A DNA stretch of 54,261 nucleotides from JANJTY01 sp038257155. Lineage in GTDB: Bacteria; Pseudomonadota; Gammaproteobacteria; Xanthomonadales; Xanthomonadaceae. The stretch lies in the NCBI GenBank assembly GCA_038257155.1, contig JBBSJP010000027.1:1-54261 (forward strand). The letters run 5' to 3'. The notes beneath the pieces were generated by a model. That model had not been told where the DNA came from. It saw nothing but the letters and a program-made list of their open reading frames with translations, and did not search any database. The position numbers were made by a program, and so were the translations under genes. Numbering within the stretch: the first letter of the stretch is position 1; each line of letters begins with the position of its first letter. Below are positions 1-8,315 of the stretch, piece after piece.

Positions 1-66
1 AGTATGCCCGTTGCTCGGATAAGCGCGCTGCGCACAACCGGGATCGACGATTCGCGGTGCCAGGAC

Positions 67-132
67 GTCGGATCCGCGCCGATTCGCCTTATCGCCCGTA
101 TCGGCGCCATGGCGGCGCTTGATCCGACCTAC
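67..132. repeat. Fold-back dispersed repeat (family C), copy 1
   Basis: The ends GTCGGATC (67-74) and GATCCGAC (121-128) are inverted repeats, with further GCGCC/GGCGC pairing inside. The same element recurs at 53996-54058 and 54201-54261, at the other end of the window. It lies just downstream of pilU. The rest of positions 1-174 shows no gene. Confidence 0.7.
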
Positions 133-174
133 ACGCGAGCCGAGGCCCGTCTTTGAGCGCCGGTGCGTTCGCGG

Positions 175-1284
175 CTACTCGTTGTTCGCAAACGCGTCCG
201 CGTAGGGATCGTGTTCGCCGGTTGATCCTTCGGACAGGCGGATCTTCAGTGCCAGACCATCGCGCGAGTCGGCCTTGCGCAGCGCCTCTTCCAGTTCGAT
301 CTTGCCTTCCTTGAACAGGCGGTAGAGGGCCTGGTCGAAGGTCTGCATGCCGTCCTGCAGCGAGCGATCCATGGCTTCCTTGATCTCGTGCACCTGACCG
401 CGCCGGATCATGTCGCGGATCAGGGCGGTGTTGATCAGGATTTCGACTGCCGGCAGGCGCTTGCCGTCCTTGCCGATGACTAGGCGCTGGCTGATCACGG
501 CCTTCAGGTTGAGGGCCATGTTCATCAGGATGTTCTTGTGCGCCGACTCCGGGAAGAAGTTGAGGATGCGCTCCAGGGTCTGGTCGGCATTGTTGGAGTG
601 CAGCGTTGCCAGGCACAGGTGGCCGGTTTCGGCAAAGGCAATGGCGGCTTCCATGGTGACCTGGTCGAGGATCTCGCCGATCAGGATCACGTCTGGCGCT
701 TCGCGCATGGCGTTCTTCAGCGCATTGTGGAAGGCGTGGGTGTCGAGGCCGACCTCGCGCTGGTTGACGATGGATTTCTTGTGCTTGTGCAGGAACTCGA
801 TCGGATCCTCGATGGTGAGGATGTGGCCGGCCGCGTTGATGTTGCGGTGGTCGATCATCGCCGCCAGCGAGGTCGACTTGCCCGAACCGGTGGAGCCGAC
901 CACCAGCACCAGGCCGCGCGGCTCCATGATGATTTCTTTCAGGATGTCGGGCAGCTTGAGCTGCTCGATGCTGGGGATCTCGCTCTTGATCGCGCGGATC
1001 ACCATACCCACTTCGCCACGCTGCTTGAACACGTTGATGCGGAAGCGGCCGGCATCCTTGACCGCGATCGCCATGTTCATTTCCAGGTCGCGCTCGAATT
1101 GCGGTACCTGACCTTCATCCATCAGCGAGTAGGCGATCTTCTTCACCATGCCGGCCGGCAGGCCGGTATTGCCGAGCGGGTAGAGCTTGCCCTCGACCTT
1201 GATGTTCACCGGGGCGCCCGTCGTCAGGAACATGTCCGACGCGTTCTTCTCGGTCATCAGTTTGAGGAAGTAGCCGATATCCAT
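175..1284 (-). CDS. pilU: PilU-type twitching motility ATPase
   Basis: Cytoplasmic hexameric ATPase of the PilT/PilU family, which helps PilT retract type IV pili. The protein is 369 aa, a normal PilU length. The start at 1284 gives MDIGYFLKLM, the usual PilU N-terminus; an in-frame start at 1434 would add 50 residues unlike the family, and a purine-rich AGGGGG lies upstream of 1284. Walker A is GSTGSGKST (about residue 132). The Walker B region reads VILIGE, followed by the conserved AFAETGHLCLATLHSNN block and the AVISQRLV segment. The family motif GEIRD reads GEILD here, so an otherwise conserved Arg is Leu. It is transcribed away from the lipoprotein gene at 1403, with a 118-bp intergenic region holding both promoters. 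pilT is not in the window, so PilU rather than PilT rests on the AFAETGHL-type sequence. Confidence 0.92.
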   Translation of the reverse strand: MDIGYFLKLMTEKNASDMFLTTGAPVNIKVEGKLYPLGNTGLPAGMVKKIAYSLMDEGQVPQFERDLEMNMAIAVKDAGRFRINVFKQRGEVGMVIRAIKSEIPSIEQLKLPDILKEIIMEPRGLVLVVGSTGSGKSTSLAAMIDHRNINAAGHILTIEDPIEFLHKHKKSIVNQREVGLDTHAFHNALKNAMREAPDVILIGEILDQVTMEAAIAFAETGHLCLATLHSNNADQTLERILNFFPESAHKNILMNMALNLKAVISQRLVIGKDGKRLPAVEILINTALIRDMIRRGQVHEIKEAMDRSLQDGMQTFDQALYRLFKEGKIELEEALRKADSRDGLALKIRLSEGSTGEHDPYADAFANNE

Positions 1285-1402
1285 TGCCTGAGCCCCCTGT
1301 CCGCCGCGGCGTTCTGATACTGTTCCAAGCGGACTGCAGCTGCTGCGCCCGCCCTCGTTATTCACTTCAGCGAAACCCCAGGTTCCGCAAGACACACATG
1401 TT

Positions 1403-1765
1403 ATGACACTAACAGCCGGAAAAATCCACGCCATCCTCGTGACCCTGCTCGCGCTTTCGGCCTGCGCCTCGACGCCACCACCACGAACCGAGCTCGATGC
1501 AGCCCGGCAGGCCCTGCAAGGCGCCAGCGCCGCGCGCGGGCTCGATGCCTACGCAATGGCCGAGTCGCGCATGCGGCAGGCCGAGGCGGCTTTCGCGAAA
1601 CGTGATTACGGACTCGCCGCGCAGCTGGCTGACGAAGCGCGCCTGGCGGCGCTGGTCGCCGATGCTCGGCAGCGTGCCGGCGAACGGCGCCACGAGGTCG
1701 AAGCACTGACCGCGGAAAACGCCAAACTGCGCGCCGAACTGCTGGGCGGAGGTGCACGCCGATGA
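1403..1765 (+). CDS. Small DUF4398-like lipoprotein
   Basis: 120 aa. The N-terminus has a charged start, a hydrophobic stretch and the lipobox LSAC at about residues 18-21, so it should be lipidated and held in the envelope. The rest is helical and rich in Ala, Arg and Glu, with repeats of the AMAESRMRQAEAAFAKRDY type, matching the DUF4398 style of short periplasmic helical domain. Its stop overlaps the start of the OmpA-family gene by ATGA at 1762-1765, so the two are translationally coupled and probably work together at the cell wall. The function of this family is not known to me; the assignment rests on pattern and context. Confidence 0.85.
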   Translation: MTLTAGKIHAILVTLLALSACASTPPPRTELDAARQALQGASAARGLDAYAMAESRMRQAEAAFAKRDYGLAAQLADEARLAALVADARQRAGERRHEVEALTAENAKLRAELLGGGARR

Positions 1766-2712
1766 AATTCGTGATTGCCTTGTTTCTTGCCATGCCTCTG
1801 ACGCTGGCTTCGCCCGCGCAGGCCCGTGACGAAGACCCGGATCTCAGCCGCTTGCAGGCCCAGCTGTCCGAACTCGAAGCCGATCCTGCCCTCGGCCGCC
1901 TGGCCGCTGTCGAGCGGCTACAGGCTCGCACGGCGCTGCAGGCCCTGGCGGACGCGAGCCGACGCGAACGCGGACATTACCTGTTCGTCGCCGAACGCCG
2001 CGTCGACCTGGCCCGGGCCGTCGCCCAGGTGGAGTTGTCCGAGCAGCAATTGGCGCAGCTGCAGAGCGAGCGCAACCAGATCCTGCTGCAGGCCGCCCAG
2101 CGCGATGCCGAGCTATCGCGCATCGAAGCGGAGAAACTTCGACTGCAAAGCCTGGCGCGAGCCGAGGAGGCCGAACGCGCCCAGCTCTCCGCCGAGGCAG
2201 CGCGTTCGGAGAGCGAGGCCTCGATGGCCGAGGCCGATCAAGCCCGACGACTCGCCCAGGCTCAATCGCGCGAGGCGCAGCTGGCACGTCGCGAGGCCGA
2301 TCTGGCCATGGCGGCGGCCGACAGCCTGCGCATGCAACTGCAATCGATGACCGAACAGCGCGACGCACGCGGCCGCGTCATGACCCTTTCGGGTGCGGCC
2401 TTTGCTTCCGGCCAGCACCAGCTGTTGCCCGAAGCGCGCGCCAACCTGGATCGCGTCGTGGAGTTCGTGCAGCGCTATCCGGACAAGCCGGTGCGAATCG
2501 AAGGCCATACCGATAGTCGCGGCAGCGCCAACCTCAACCAGAGCCTGTCGCAGCGCCGCGCCGAATCGGTACGCGACGCACTGCTGGAAGAGGGTGTCAG
2601 TGCGGCGCGTCTGGAGGCGGTGGGTTTTGGCCAGGATCAGCCCTTGGCCGACAATGCCAGCGAACAGGGGCGAAGCCAGAACCGGCGTGTCGAGATCGTC
2701 GTGCTGGACTGA
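1762..2712 (+). CDS. OmpA-family peptidoglycan-binding envelope protein
   Basis: 316 aa with a signal peptide (cleavage near ASPAQA, about residue 22). Residues about 25-200 form a long Ala/Glu/Arg-rich coiled coil. Residues about 205-316 form an OmpA-type C-terminal domain, with FASGQHQLLPEA at its start, the core IEGHTDSRGSANLNQSLSQR and the closing NRRVEIVV. In known OmpA domains the Asp and Arg of this core bind diaminopimelate in peptidoglycan, and both are present. There is no beta-barrel, so the protein is a periplasmic anchor rather than a porin. Translation is coupled to the lipoprotein upstream. A coiled-coil spacer tethered to the cell wall is the likely role. Confidence 0.9.
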   Translation: MKFVIALFLAMPLTLASPAQARDEDPDLSRLQAQLSELEADPALGRLAAVERLQARTALQALADASRRERGHYLFVAERRVDLARAVAQVELSEQQLAQLQSERNQILLQAAQRDAELSRIEAEKLRLQSLARAEEAERAQLSAEAARSESEASMAEADQARRLAQAQSREAQLARREADLAMAAADSLRMQLQSMTEQRDARGRVMTLSGAAFASGQHQLLPEARANLDRVVEFVQRYPDKPVRIEGHTDSRGSANLNQSLSQRRAESVRDALLEEGVSAARLEAVGFGQDQPLADNASEQGRSQNRRVEIVVLD

Positions 2713-2970
2713 TGGCCGGCGCATCGAAAGCCGCATAAATCGTTACCAATCAATAACATGAGGCGCCACTTGCTCCCGAATGTCAGGAAGAGTAGGGTCA
2801 GGTAACCGCGCAGAAAAGTCTGCGCGGCCGTCAGGAAGCCAGGCCCGTGAAGATCGCGATAAAGCAGCCGGAGCACGCCGCCTCAAACACGAGGGCGGGT
2901 GCTGGCAGCACGCGCCAGGCCCGCCCAAGCAAGCCACACTCACACACCGCAATTCCAACCCATCGCAAAG
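2713..2970 (+). other. Gene-free leader with hairpins; possible small RNA
   Basis: No convincing ORF. Positions 2806-2814 and 2819-2827 form a perfect 9-bp stem with a 4-nt loop. The 9-mer GTCAGGAAG occurs at 2782-2790 and again at 2830-2838. The stretch ends in a strong GC-rich hairpin at 2971-2999, just ahead of the YdcH-like gene. It could be a small RNA or a structured 5' leader. I could not match it to 6S RNA, SRP RNA, RNase P RNA or tmRNA. Confidence 0.35.
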
Positions 2971-3003
2971 CGCCCCGGCCCGGGCAACCGGCCGGGGCGT
3001 TTG
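2971..3003 (+). terminator. Intrinsic terminator-like hairpin
   Basis: A perfect 10-bp GC stem (CGCCCCGGCC at 2971-2980 pairing with 2990-2999) encloses a 9-nt loop and is followed by a short T run (TTT at 3000-3002). It could end transcription from the OmpA operon or from a small RNA. It sits only 26 bp ahead of the next start codon, so attenuation is also possible. Confidence 0.6.
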
Positions 3004-3028
3004 CGTTCATGCCACAGGAGGTCGACTG

Positions 3029-3253
3029 ATGTTCGAGAATCAATCGCAGAACGAAATCGAGGCCCTGATGAAGAGCGACACCGAGTTTCGCCAGCTCTAT
3101 CACCGGCACCGTGAGCTCGACAAGCAAGTGCTCGACGCTGAGCTCGGCGTTCTGCCACTCGACGACGCAACCCTCGTCAAGATGAAGAAAGAGAAGCTGT
3201 TTGCCAAGGACCGGCTGACGCGCATGTTCGAGATTCGCCAGCCCACGCACTGA
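3029..3253 (+). CDS. YdcH/DUF465-family small protein
   Basis: 74 aa. The start at 3029 is chosen because a full Shine-Dalgarno (AGGAGGT, 3016-3022) precedes it by six bases; a longer reading from 2780 would run through the hairpin. The sequence is a charged helical hairpin with the conserved core FRQLYHRHRELDKQV and the C-terminal KKEKLFAKDRLTRM, both typical of the YdcH (DUF465) family. Members are small cytoplasmic helical proteins without a firm biochemical role. It is monocistronic, with a hairpin upstream and repeats downstream. Confidence 0.88.
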   Translation: MFENQSQNEIEALMKSDTEFRQLYHRHRELDKQVLDAELGVLPLDDATLVKMKKEKLFAKDRLTRMFEIRQPTH

Positions 3254-3674
3254 CTGGCAGCACGACCGGCCAGCCGCATGCGTCAGGCATGCCTGGGCCG
3301 GGTACCGCTGCAAACCGCCTTCCGACGCCCCGCCGCCACTGCGACGGGGTGGCGGGAGTCGCGGAATCTCTTGAGTTCCGATTGTAGATTGGCGCTGAGC
3401 GCAGCGAAGCCCAACGCTGCGCGCTTGTGACTGCTGGCGACATTCTTGATCGCGCGATGTTGGGCTTCGCTTCGCTCAGCACCAATCTACGAAAGCAGTC
3501 CGCGCACAGGGCTTGCCAAGGATCGCTTAGCACACGTCAGCACCGCTGACCGATTCGGGTGGTCGCGATCCACCTTGGACCGCGCGCCTTCACGCCCGTA
3601 TCATCCCCGACTTCGCAAGGGCCGCCGCGCAGGCGCCGGCAAGCCTGCGCCACACTGCGCATTCGGGGAAAGGC
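3254..3674. repeat. Intergenic region with inverted REP-like pair (family A)
   Basis: No gene is seen. Positions 3384-3415 and 3459-3490 are 32-nt arms matching at 30 of 32 positions in inverted orientation, 43 bp apart. The core is TTGGGCTTCGCTTCGCTCAG. Single copies of the same element occur at 37775-37806, 45739-45770 and 46974-47004. The remaining sequence before 3675 should hold the cbs promoter, but I see no clear hexamers. Confidence 0.75.
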
Positions 3675-5045
<1,371 letters not shown>

Positions 5046-5069
5046 GCGATTGCGGCAATGCCTGGAAGA

Positions 5070-5697
5070 GGTAGGGCGGATCTCGATCCGCCGGCCCACC
5101 AGTCGATGCCCGTGACCTTACCAACCCCCGTTCGTGGTGAGGCCGCTGTCGAGGCGGGCGCAAAGCGTCCGAACGAGACAGCGGATCGAACCACCTCGCA
5201 GGACGAGCAGCCCCCGCGCGGAGGCCGCATCGAGATGTGCCGCTGCGAGAAGGTCAGCGCTTGGCCATGGCGGATCGAAATGCGCCCTACAACAACGGGT
5301 GGGAGGACATACCCTGATCCGCCCCTTCAGTCGTGATCCGCCGCCGCTGCGGTCCTGGCCTGTGACCATACCCAAACCCGTTCGTGGTGAGGCCGCTGTC
5401 GAGGCGGGCGCAAAGCGTCCGAACGAGACAGCGGATCGAACCACCTCGCAGGACGCGCAGCCCCCGCGCGGAGCCCGCATCGACATGCGCCGCTGCGAGA
5501 AGGTCAGCGCTTGGCCACGGCGGATCGAGATCCGCCCTACAACAACGGGTGGGAGGACACACCCTGATCCGCCCCTTCAGTCGTGATCCGCCGCCACTGC
5601 AGTCAATGCCTGTGACCATATCCAAACCCGTTCGTGGTGAGGCCGCTGTCGAGGCGGACGCTAAGCGTCCGAACGAGACAGCGGATCGAACCACCCA
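5070..5697. repeat. 250-bp tandem repeat array, about 2.4 copies
   Basis: The marker TTCGTGGTGA lies at 5131, 5381 and 5631, so the period is exactly 250 bp. The first two copies are near identical over the whole period; the third stops at about 5697, within AACCACC. Each unit holds the hairpin CCGCTGTC/GACAGCGG and a GGCGGATC...GATCCGCC fold-back. Reading frames are open through the array, but the encoded sequence is low-complexity and recurs in several frames, so I do not call genes. Positions 5698-5836 show nothing else. Confidence 0.9.
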
Positions 5698-5836
5698 CCG
5701 GTACAAACCGCGCGTCATTCCCACCACCCGTTCATGGAAACCGCGCCGAGGGCTATGGCAGCCCGGACGTGCAGGAGCGTGTAGGCAGCTCGGCTGCCGC
5801 CAGTCGAATTCTGACGTGCAATTTGAACGAAGTGTT

Positions 5837-5864
5837 TTGAGCGCGATACAGATATCTGTATACT
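5837..5864 (+). promoter_or_regulatory. vapBC promoter with palindromic operator
   Basis: A -35-like TTGAGC (5837-5842), a 16-bp spacer and a -10-like TATACT (5859-5864) precede the antitoxin start at 5874. A perfect 16-bp palindrome (5846-5861, ATACAGAT and its complement) overlaps the -10, as expected for autorepression by a VapB-type antitoxin complex. Predicted transcription starts at about 5871, so the message would be leaderless or nearly so; no Shine-Dalgarno is visible before the ATG. Confidence 0.65.
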
Positions 5865-5873
5865 TCGCCGGCC

Positions 5874-6116
5874 ATGAAAACCACGCTGAATCTCGATGAT
5901 CGCCTGATCGCGGAGGCCAAGGTCGTCGCGGCGAAAGAGCGCTCGACCTTGACCCGTCTGATCGAGGAAGGCCTGGCGCTGCGACTGCGGCGCAACGAGG
6001 CACGCACACGCCGCGCACCGGTCGAGCTGCCCGTGTATCAGGGCACCGGCGGACTCCACCCCGACATCGACCCGACCAGCAACAAATCGCTGTTCGACGC
6101 GGCCGACCACGCGTGA
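5874..6116 (+). CDS. VapB-type antitoxin
   Basis: 80 aa. The N-terminus MKTTLNLDDRLIAEAKVVAA is a ribbon-helix-helix DNA-binding segment of the type found in VapB/CopG antitoxins. The C-terminal half (SNKSLFDAADHA at the end) should wrap the toxin. The gene overlaps the toxin start at 6113 by four bases (GTGA), the classic toxin-antitoxin arrangement. A palindrome over the promoter suggests autoregulation. The pair sits between the repeat array and the gamma-synthase/lyase gene and looks like an insertion between two genes of one pathway. Confidence 0.88.
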   Translation: MKTTLNLDDRLIAEAKVVAAKERSTLTRLIEEGLALRLRRNEARTRRAPVELPVYQGTGGLHPDIDPTSNKSLFDAADHA

Positions 6117-6547
6117 CCCCCGACGTCAACGTACTGGTCGCCGCCTCGCGAGCGGACCACGTGCATCACGCCGCGGCCGCCAGCTGGCTGCGCGAAGCGC
6201 GCCACGAAGCGCAGCGCGGTCGACGGCTTGATCTGCTGCCGATGGTCGCGGCGGGTTTCCTGCGTCTGGTTACTCATCCCAAGGTATTCCCCGATCCGAC
6301 GCCGTCCAAACTCGCGCTGGACTTCGTCGACACCCTGCTGCAGTCGCCTGGCGTGGGGATGACGACACTGGGTGAGGAATGGCCGGCCGTGCATCAGCTT
6401 TGCCGCAGCAAGTCGCTCGCCGGCAACGCCATCCCCGACGCCTGGATCGCCGCGACGGTGAAATCCAAGGGCTTGCACCTCGTCACCTTCGATCGTGATT
6501 TCTCCCGTCTGCTCGATTCCAGCGACTTCACCTTACTGCGCCCCTGA
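6113..6547 (+). CDS. VapC-type PIN-domain toxin
   Basis: 144 aa with a GTG start overlapping the antitoxin stop. PIN-domain ribonucleases use three or four acidic residues to hold Mg2+. Visible here are Asp in the first strand (TPDVNVLVAASRADH), Asp in NAIPDAWIAA and Asp in LVTFDRDFSRLL near the C-terminus. Known VapC toxins cleave tRNA or rRNA and are neutralised by VapB. All three acidic positions are present and there is no frameshift, so the toxin is probably functional. Only 5 bp separate its stop from the start at 6553, so the downstream sulfur gene and this toxin are likely read from the same messenger. Confidence 0.9.
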   Translation: MTPDVNVLVAASRADHVHHAAAASWLREARHEAQRGRRLDLLPMVAAGFLRLVTHPKVFPDPTPSKLALDFVDTLLQSPGVGMTTLGEEWPAVHQLCRSKSLAGNAIPDAWIAATVKSKGLHLVTFDRDFSRLLDSSDFTLLRP

Positions 6548-6552
6548 CACCG

Positions 6553-7722
6553 ATGACCACTGCCAGCAACCACGCCCTCGCCACCCTCGCCATCCACGCC
6601 GGGCAATCGCCCGATCCGTCGACCGGCGCGGTGATGACCCCGATCTACGCAACCAGCACCTATGTGCAGAGCAGCCCCGGCGTGCATCAGGGCTATGAGT
6701 ATTCGCGCAGCCACAACCCCACGCGCTTTGCCTACGAGCGCTGCGTGGCGGCGCTGGAAGGTGGCACGCAGGGCTATGCCTTCGCTTCTGGCCTCGCCGG
6801 CACCTCGACCATTCTCGAGATGCTCGATGCCGGCAGCCACGTGATCGCGATGGACGATGTCTACGGCGGCACCTACCGCCTGTTCGAGCGCGTGCGCCGA
6901 CGCAGCGCCGGACTGGATTTCTCCTGGGTCGACCTGACCGACCCTGCCGCGTTCGAAGCCGCCATCCGGCCGAACACCAAACTGGTCTGGATCGAAACCC
7001 CGACCAACCCGCTGCTGAAACTGGTCGACATCGCCGCCATCAGCGCCATCGCCCGCAAGCGTGGCTTGATCGTGGTGGTCGACAACACCTTCGCCACGCC
7101 GATGCTGCAGCGCCCGCTGGAACTGGGCGCACACATGGTCATGCATTCGGCCACCAAGTACCTGAACGGACACTCCGACATGGTCGGCGGCATGGTCGTG
7201 GTGGGCAACGAGCCCGAACTGGCCGAACAGATGACCTTCCTGCAGAACGCCGTCGGCGGCGTGCAGGGCCCGTTCGACAGCTTCCTCGCCCTGCGCGGCC
7301 TGAAGACCCTGCACCTGCGCATGCGTGCGCATTGCGACAACGCGATGGAGCTGGCGCAGTGGTTGGAAACACACCCGGCGATCGAAAAAGTGATCTACCC
7401 AGGCCTGACCTCGCACCCGCAGCATGAGCTGGCCAAGCGCCAGATGTCCGGCTTCGGCGGCATCGTCACGATCTATATCAAGGGTGGCCTCGACGCCTCG
7501 CGCCGCATGCTGGAGCGCTGCCACCTGTTCGCCCTGGCCGAATCGCTGGGCGGCGTGGAAAGCCTGGTCAACCACCCCGCCATCATGACCCACGCCTCGG
7601 TCCCGCCCGAACGCCGCGCTGCGCTTGGCATCGCCGACAACCTGGTGCGGCTGAGTGTGGGCGTGGAGGACGTCGAGGATCTGAAGGCCGAACTCGAGCA
7701 GGCGCTGCGCGCGTCGGCATGA
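6553..7722 (+). CDS. metB: Cystathionine gamma-synthase/gamma-lyase
   Basis: 389 aa, Cys/Met-metabolism PLP enzyme. The cofactor lysine is in MHSATKYLNGHSD (about residue 200). Other family marks are the substrate loop YEYSRSHNPTR, the phosphate-binding region FASGLAGTST and the C-terminal ESLGGVESLVNHPA. It either makes cystathionine from an activated homoserine or splits it to cysteine; a neighbouring cystathionine beta-synthase favours the lyase direction. Sequence alone does not separate the two, so the symbol is by locus. In Xanthomonas the metB gene marks one edge of the LPS locus, and glycan genes begin right here: the next start overlaps this stop by ATGA (7719-7722). Confidence 0.9.
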   Translation: MTTASNHALATLAIHAGQSPDPSTGAVMTPIYATSTYVQSSPGVHQGYEYSRSHNPTRFAYERCVAALEGGTQGYAFASGLAGTSTILEMLDAGSHVIAMDDVYGGTYRLFERVRRRSAGLDFSWVDLTDPAAFEAAIRPNTKLVWIETPTNPLLKLVDIAAISAIARKRGLIVVVDNTFATPMLQRPLELGAHMVMHSATKYLNGHSDMVGGMVVVGNEPELAEQMTFLQNAVGGVQGPFDSFLALRGLKTLHLRMRAHCDNAMELAQWLETHPAIEKVIYPGLTSHPQHELAKRQMSGFGGIVTIYIKGGLDASRRMLERCHLFALAESLGGVESLVNHPAIMTHASVPPERRAALGIADNLVRLSVGVEDVEDLKAELEQALRASA

Positions 7723-8315
7723 TGGATGCAAAGGACATCGCGGAACTGGATCGTCTGCTGGACCGGCTGTTGGCCGATCAACCCGAGGGCGATGCACCCC
7801 GCGCCAGGTCAACGCCGGCGCTGCGCGCCAGCCTGATGGATGCCATCGCAGCGCAGGACAGCCACGCCGACCGCCCCTTCGAGCGCAGCGTGGCGCTGGC
7901 CTCGGCCCTGGCGGTGCTGGACAGCGGCCGCAGCAACGACGAAGACCACGATGCGCGACTCGGCCGAGCGACCAATCTGCTGCTGGCAATGGAAGTCCGT
8001 CGCCTGCGCAGTGCCCACGCACGCGCCGAGCTGGACGCTGCGCAGTGGCGTGAACGCATGGTCGAAGCAACGTGTGAATCCGCAGCAGGCAGTGCGGCCA
8101 ACGCCACCAGCGAAGACGACAGCCCACCCTGGGATCCGCGCCGCCAGCGGCAGAAGCTCGACCAGATCGCTGACCTTATCGGCGCGTTCAAAGGCTCGCT
8201 GCACTGGCGGATCGGCCACGCCGTGGTCGCCGTGGCCGAGCGCCTGCTGCTGCGCAAATCACGACCGACGGCGCTGGATGCCGCCGAATCACTGGCCAGA
8301 AGCGATAGTCCGTGA
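7719..8315 (+). CDS. Unknown linker-like protein of the glycan locus
   Basis: 198 aa, no signal peptide, helical and rich in Ala, Arg and Asp. I do not recognise a catalytic domain. The C-terminus SLHWRIGHAVVAVAERLLLRK aligns with SLRWKIGSLIVVTVERVLLRK inside the 1651-aa protein at 16807, where it forms the stretch between the sulfotransferase and the first glycosyltransferase. The next gene (8312) matches what follows in that protein. This gene and the next together therefore look like a split version of the centre of the giant enzyme. The start overlaps the upstream stop, and the stop overlaps the downstream GTG start. A scaffold or partner for the 1018-aa transferase is the likely role (inference). 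Confidence 0.8.
   Translation: MMDAKDIAELDRLLDRLLADQPEGDAPRARSTPALRASLMDAIAAQDSHADRPFERSVALASALAVLDSGRSNDEDHDARLGRATNLLLAMEVRRLRSAHARAELDAAQWRERMVEATCESAAGSAANATSEDDSPPWDPRRQRQKLDQIADLIGAFKGSLHWRIGHAVVAVAERLLLRKSRPTALDAAESLARSDSP

Noticed and set aside
5134..5586. Open frames through the 250-bp tandem repeat (150-171 aa)
   Set aside because: The frames arise from the repeat period and GC content. The translation repeats itself and has no signal, domain or ribosome site.
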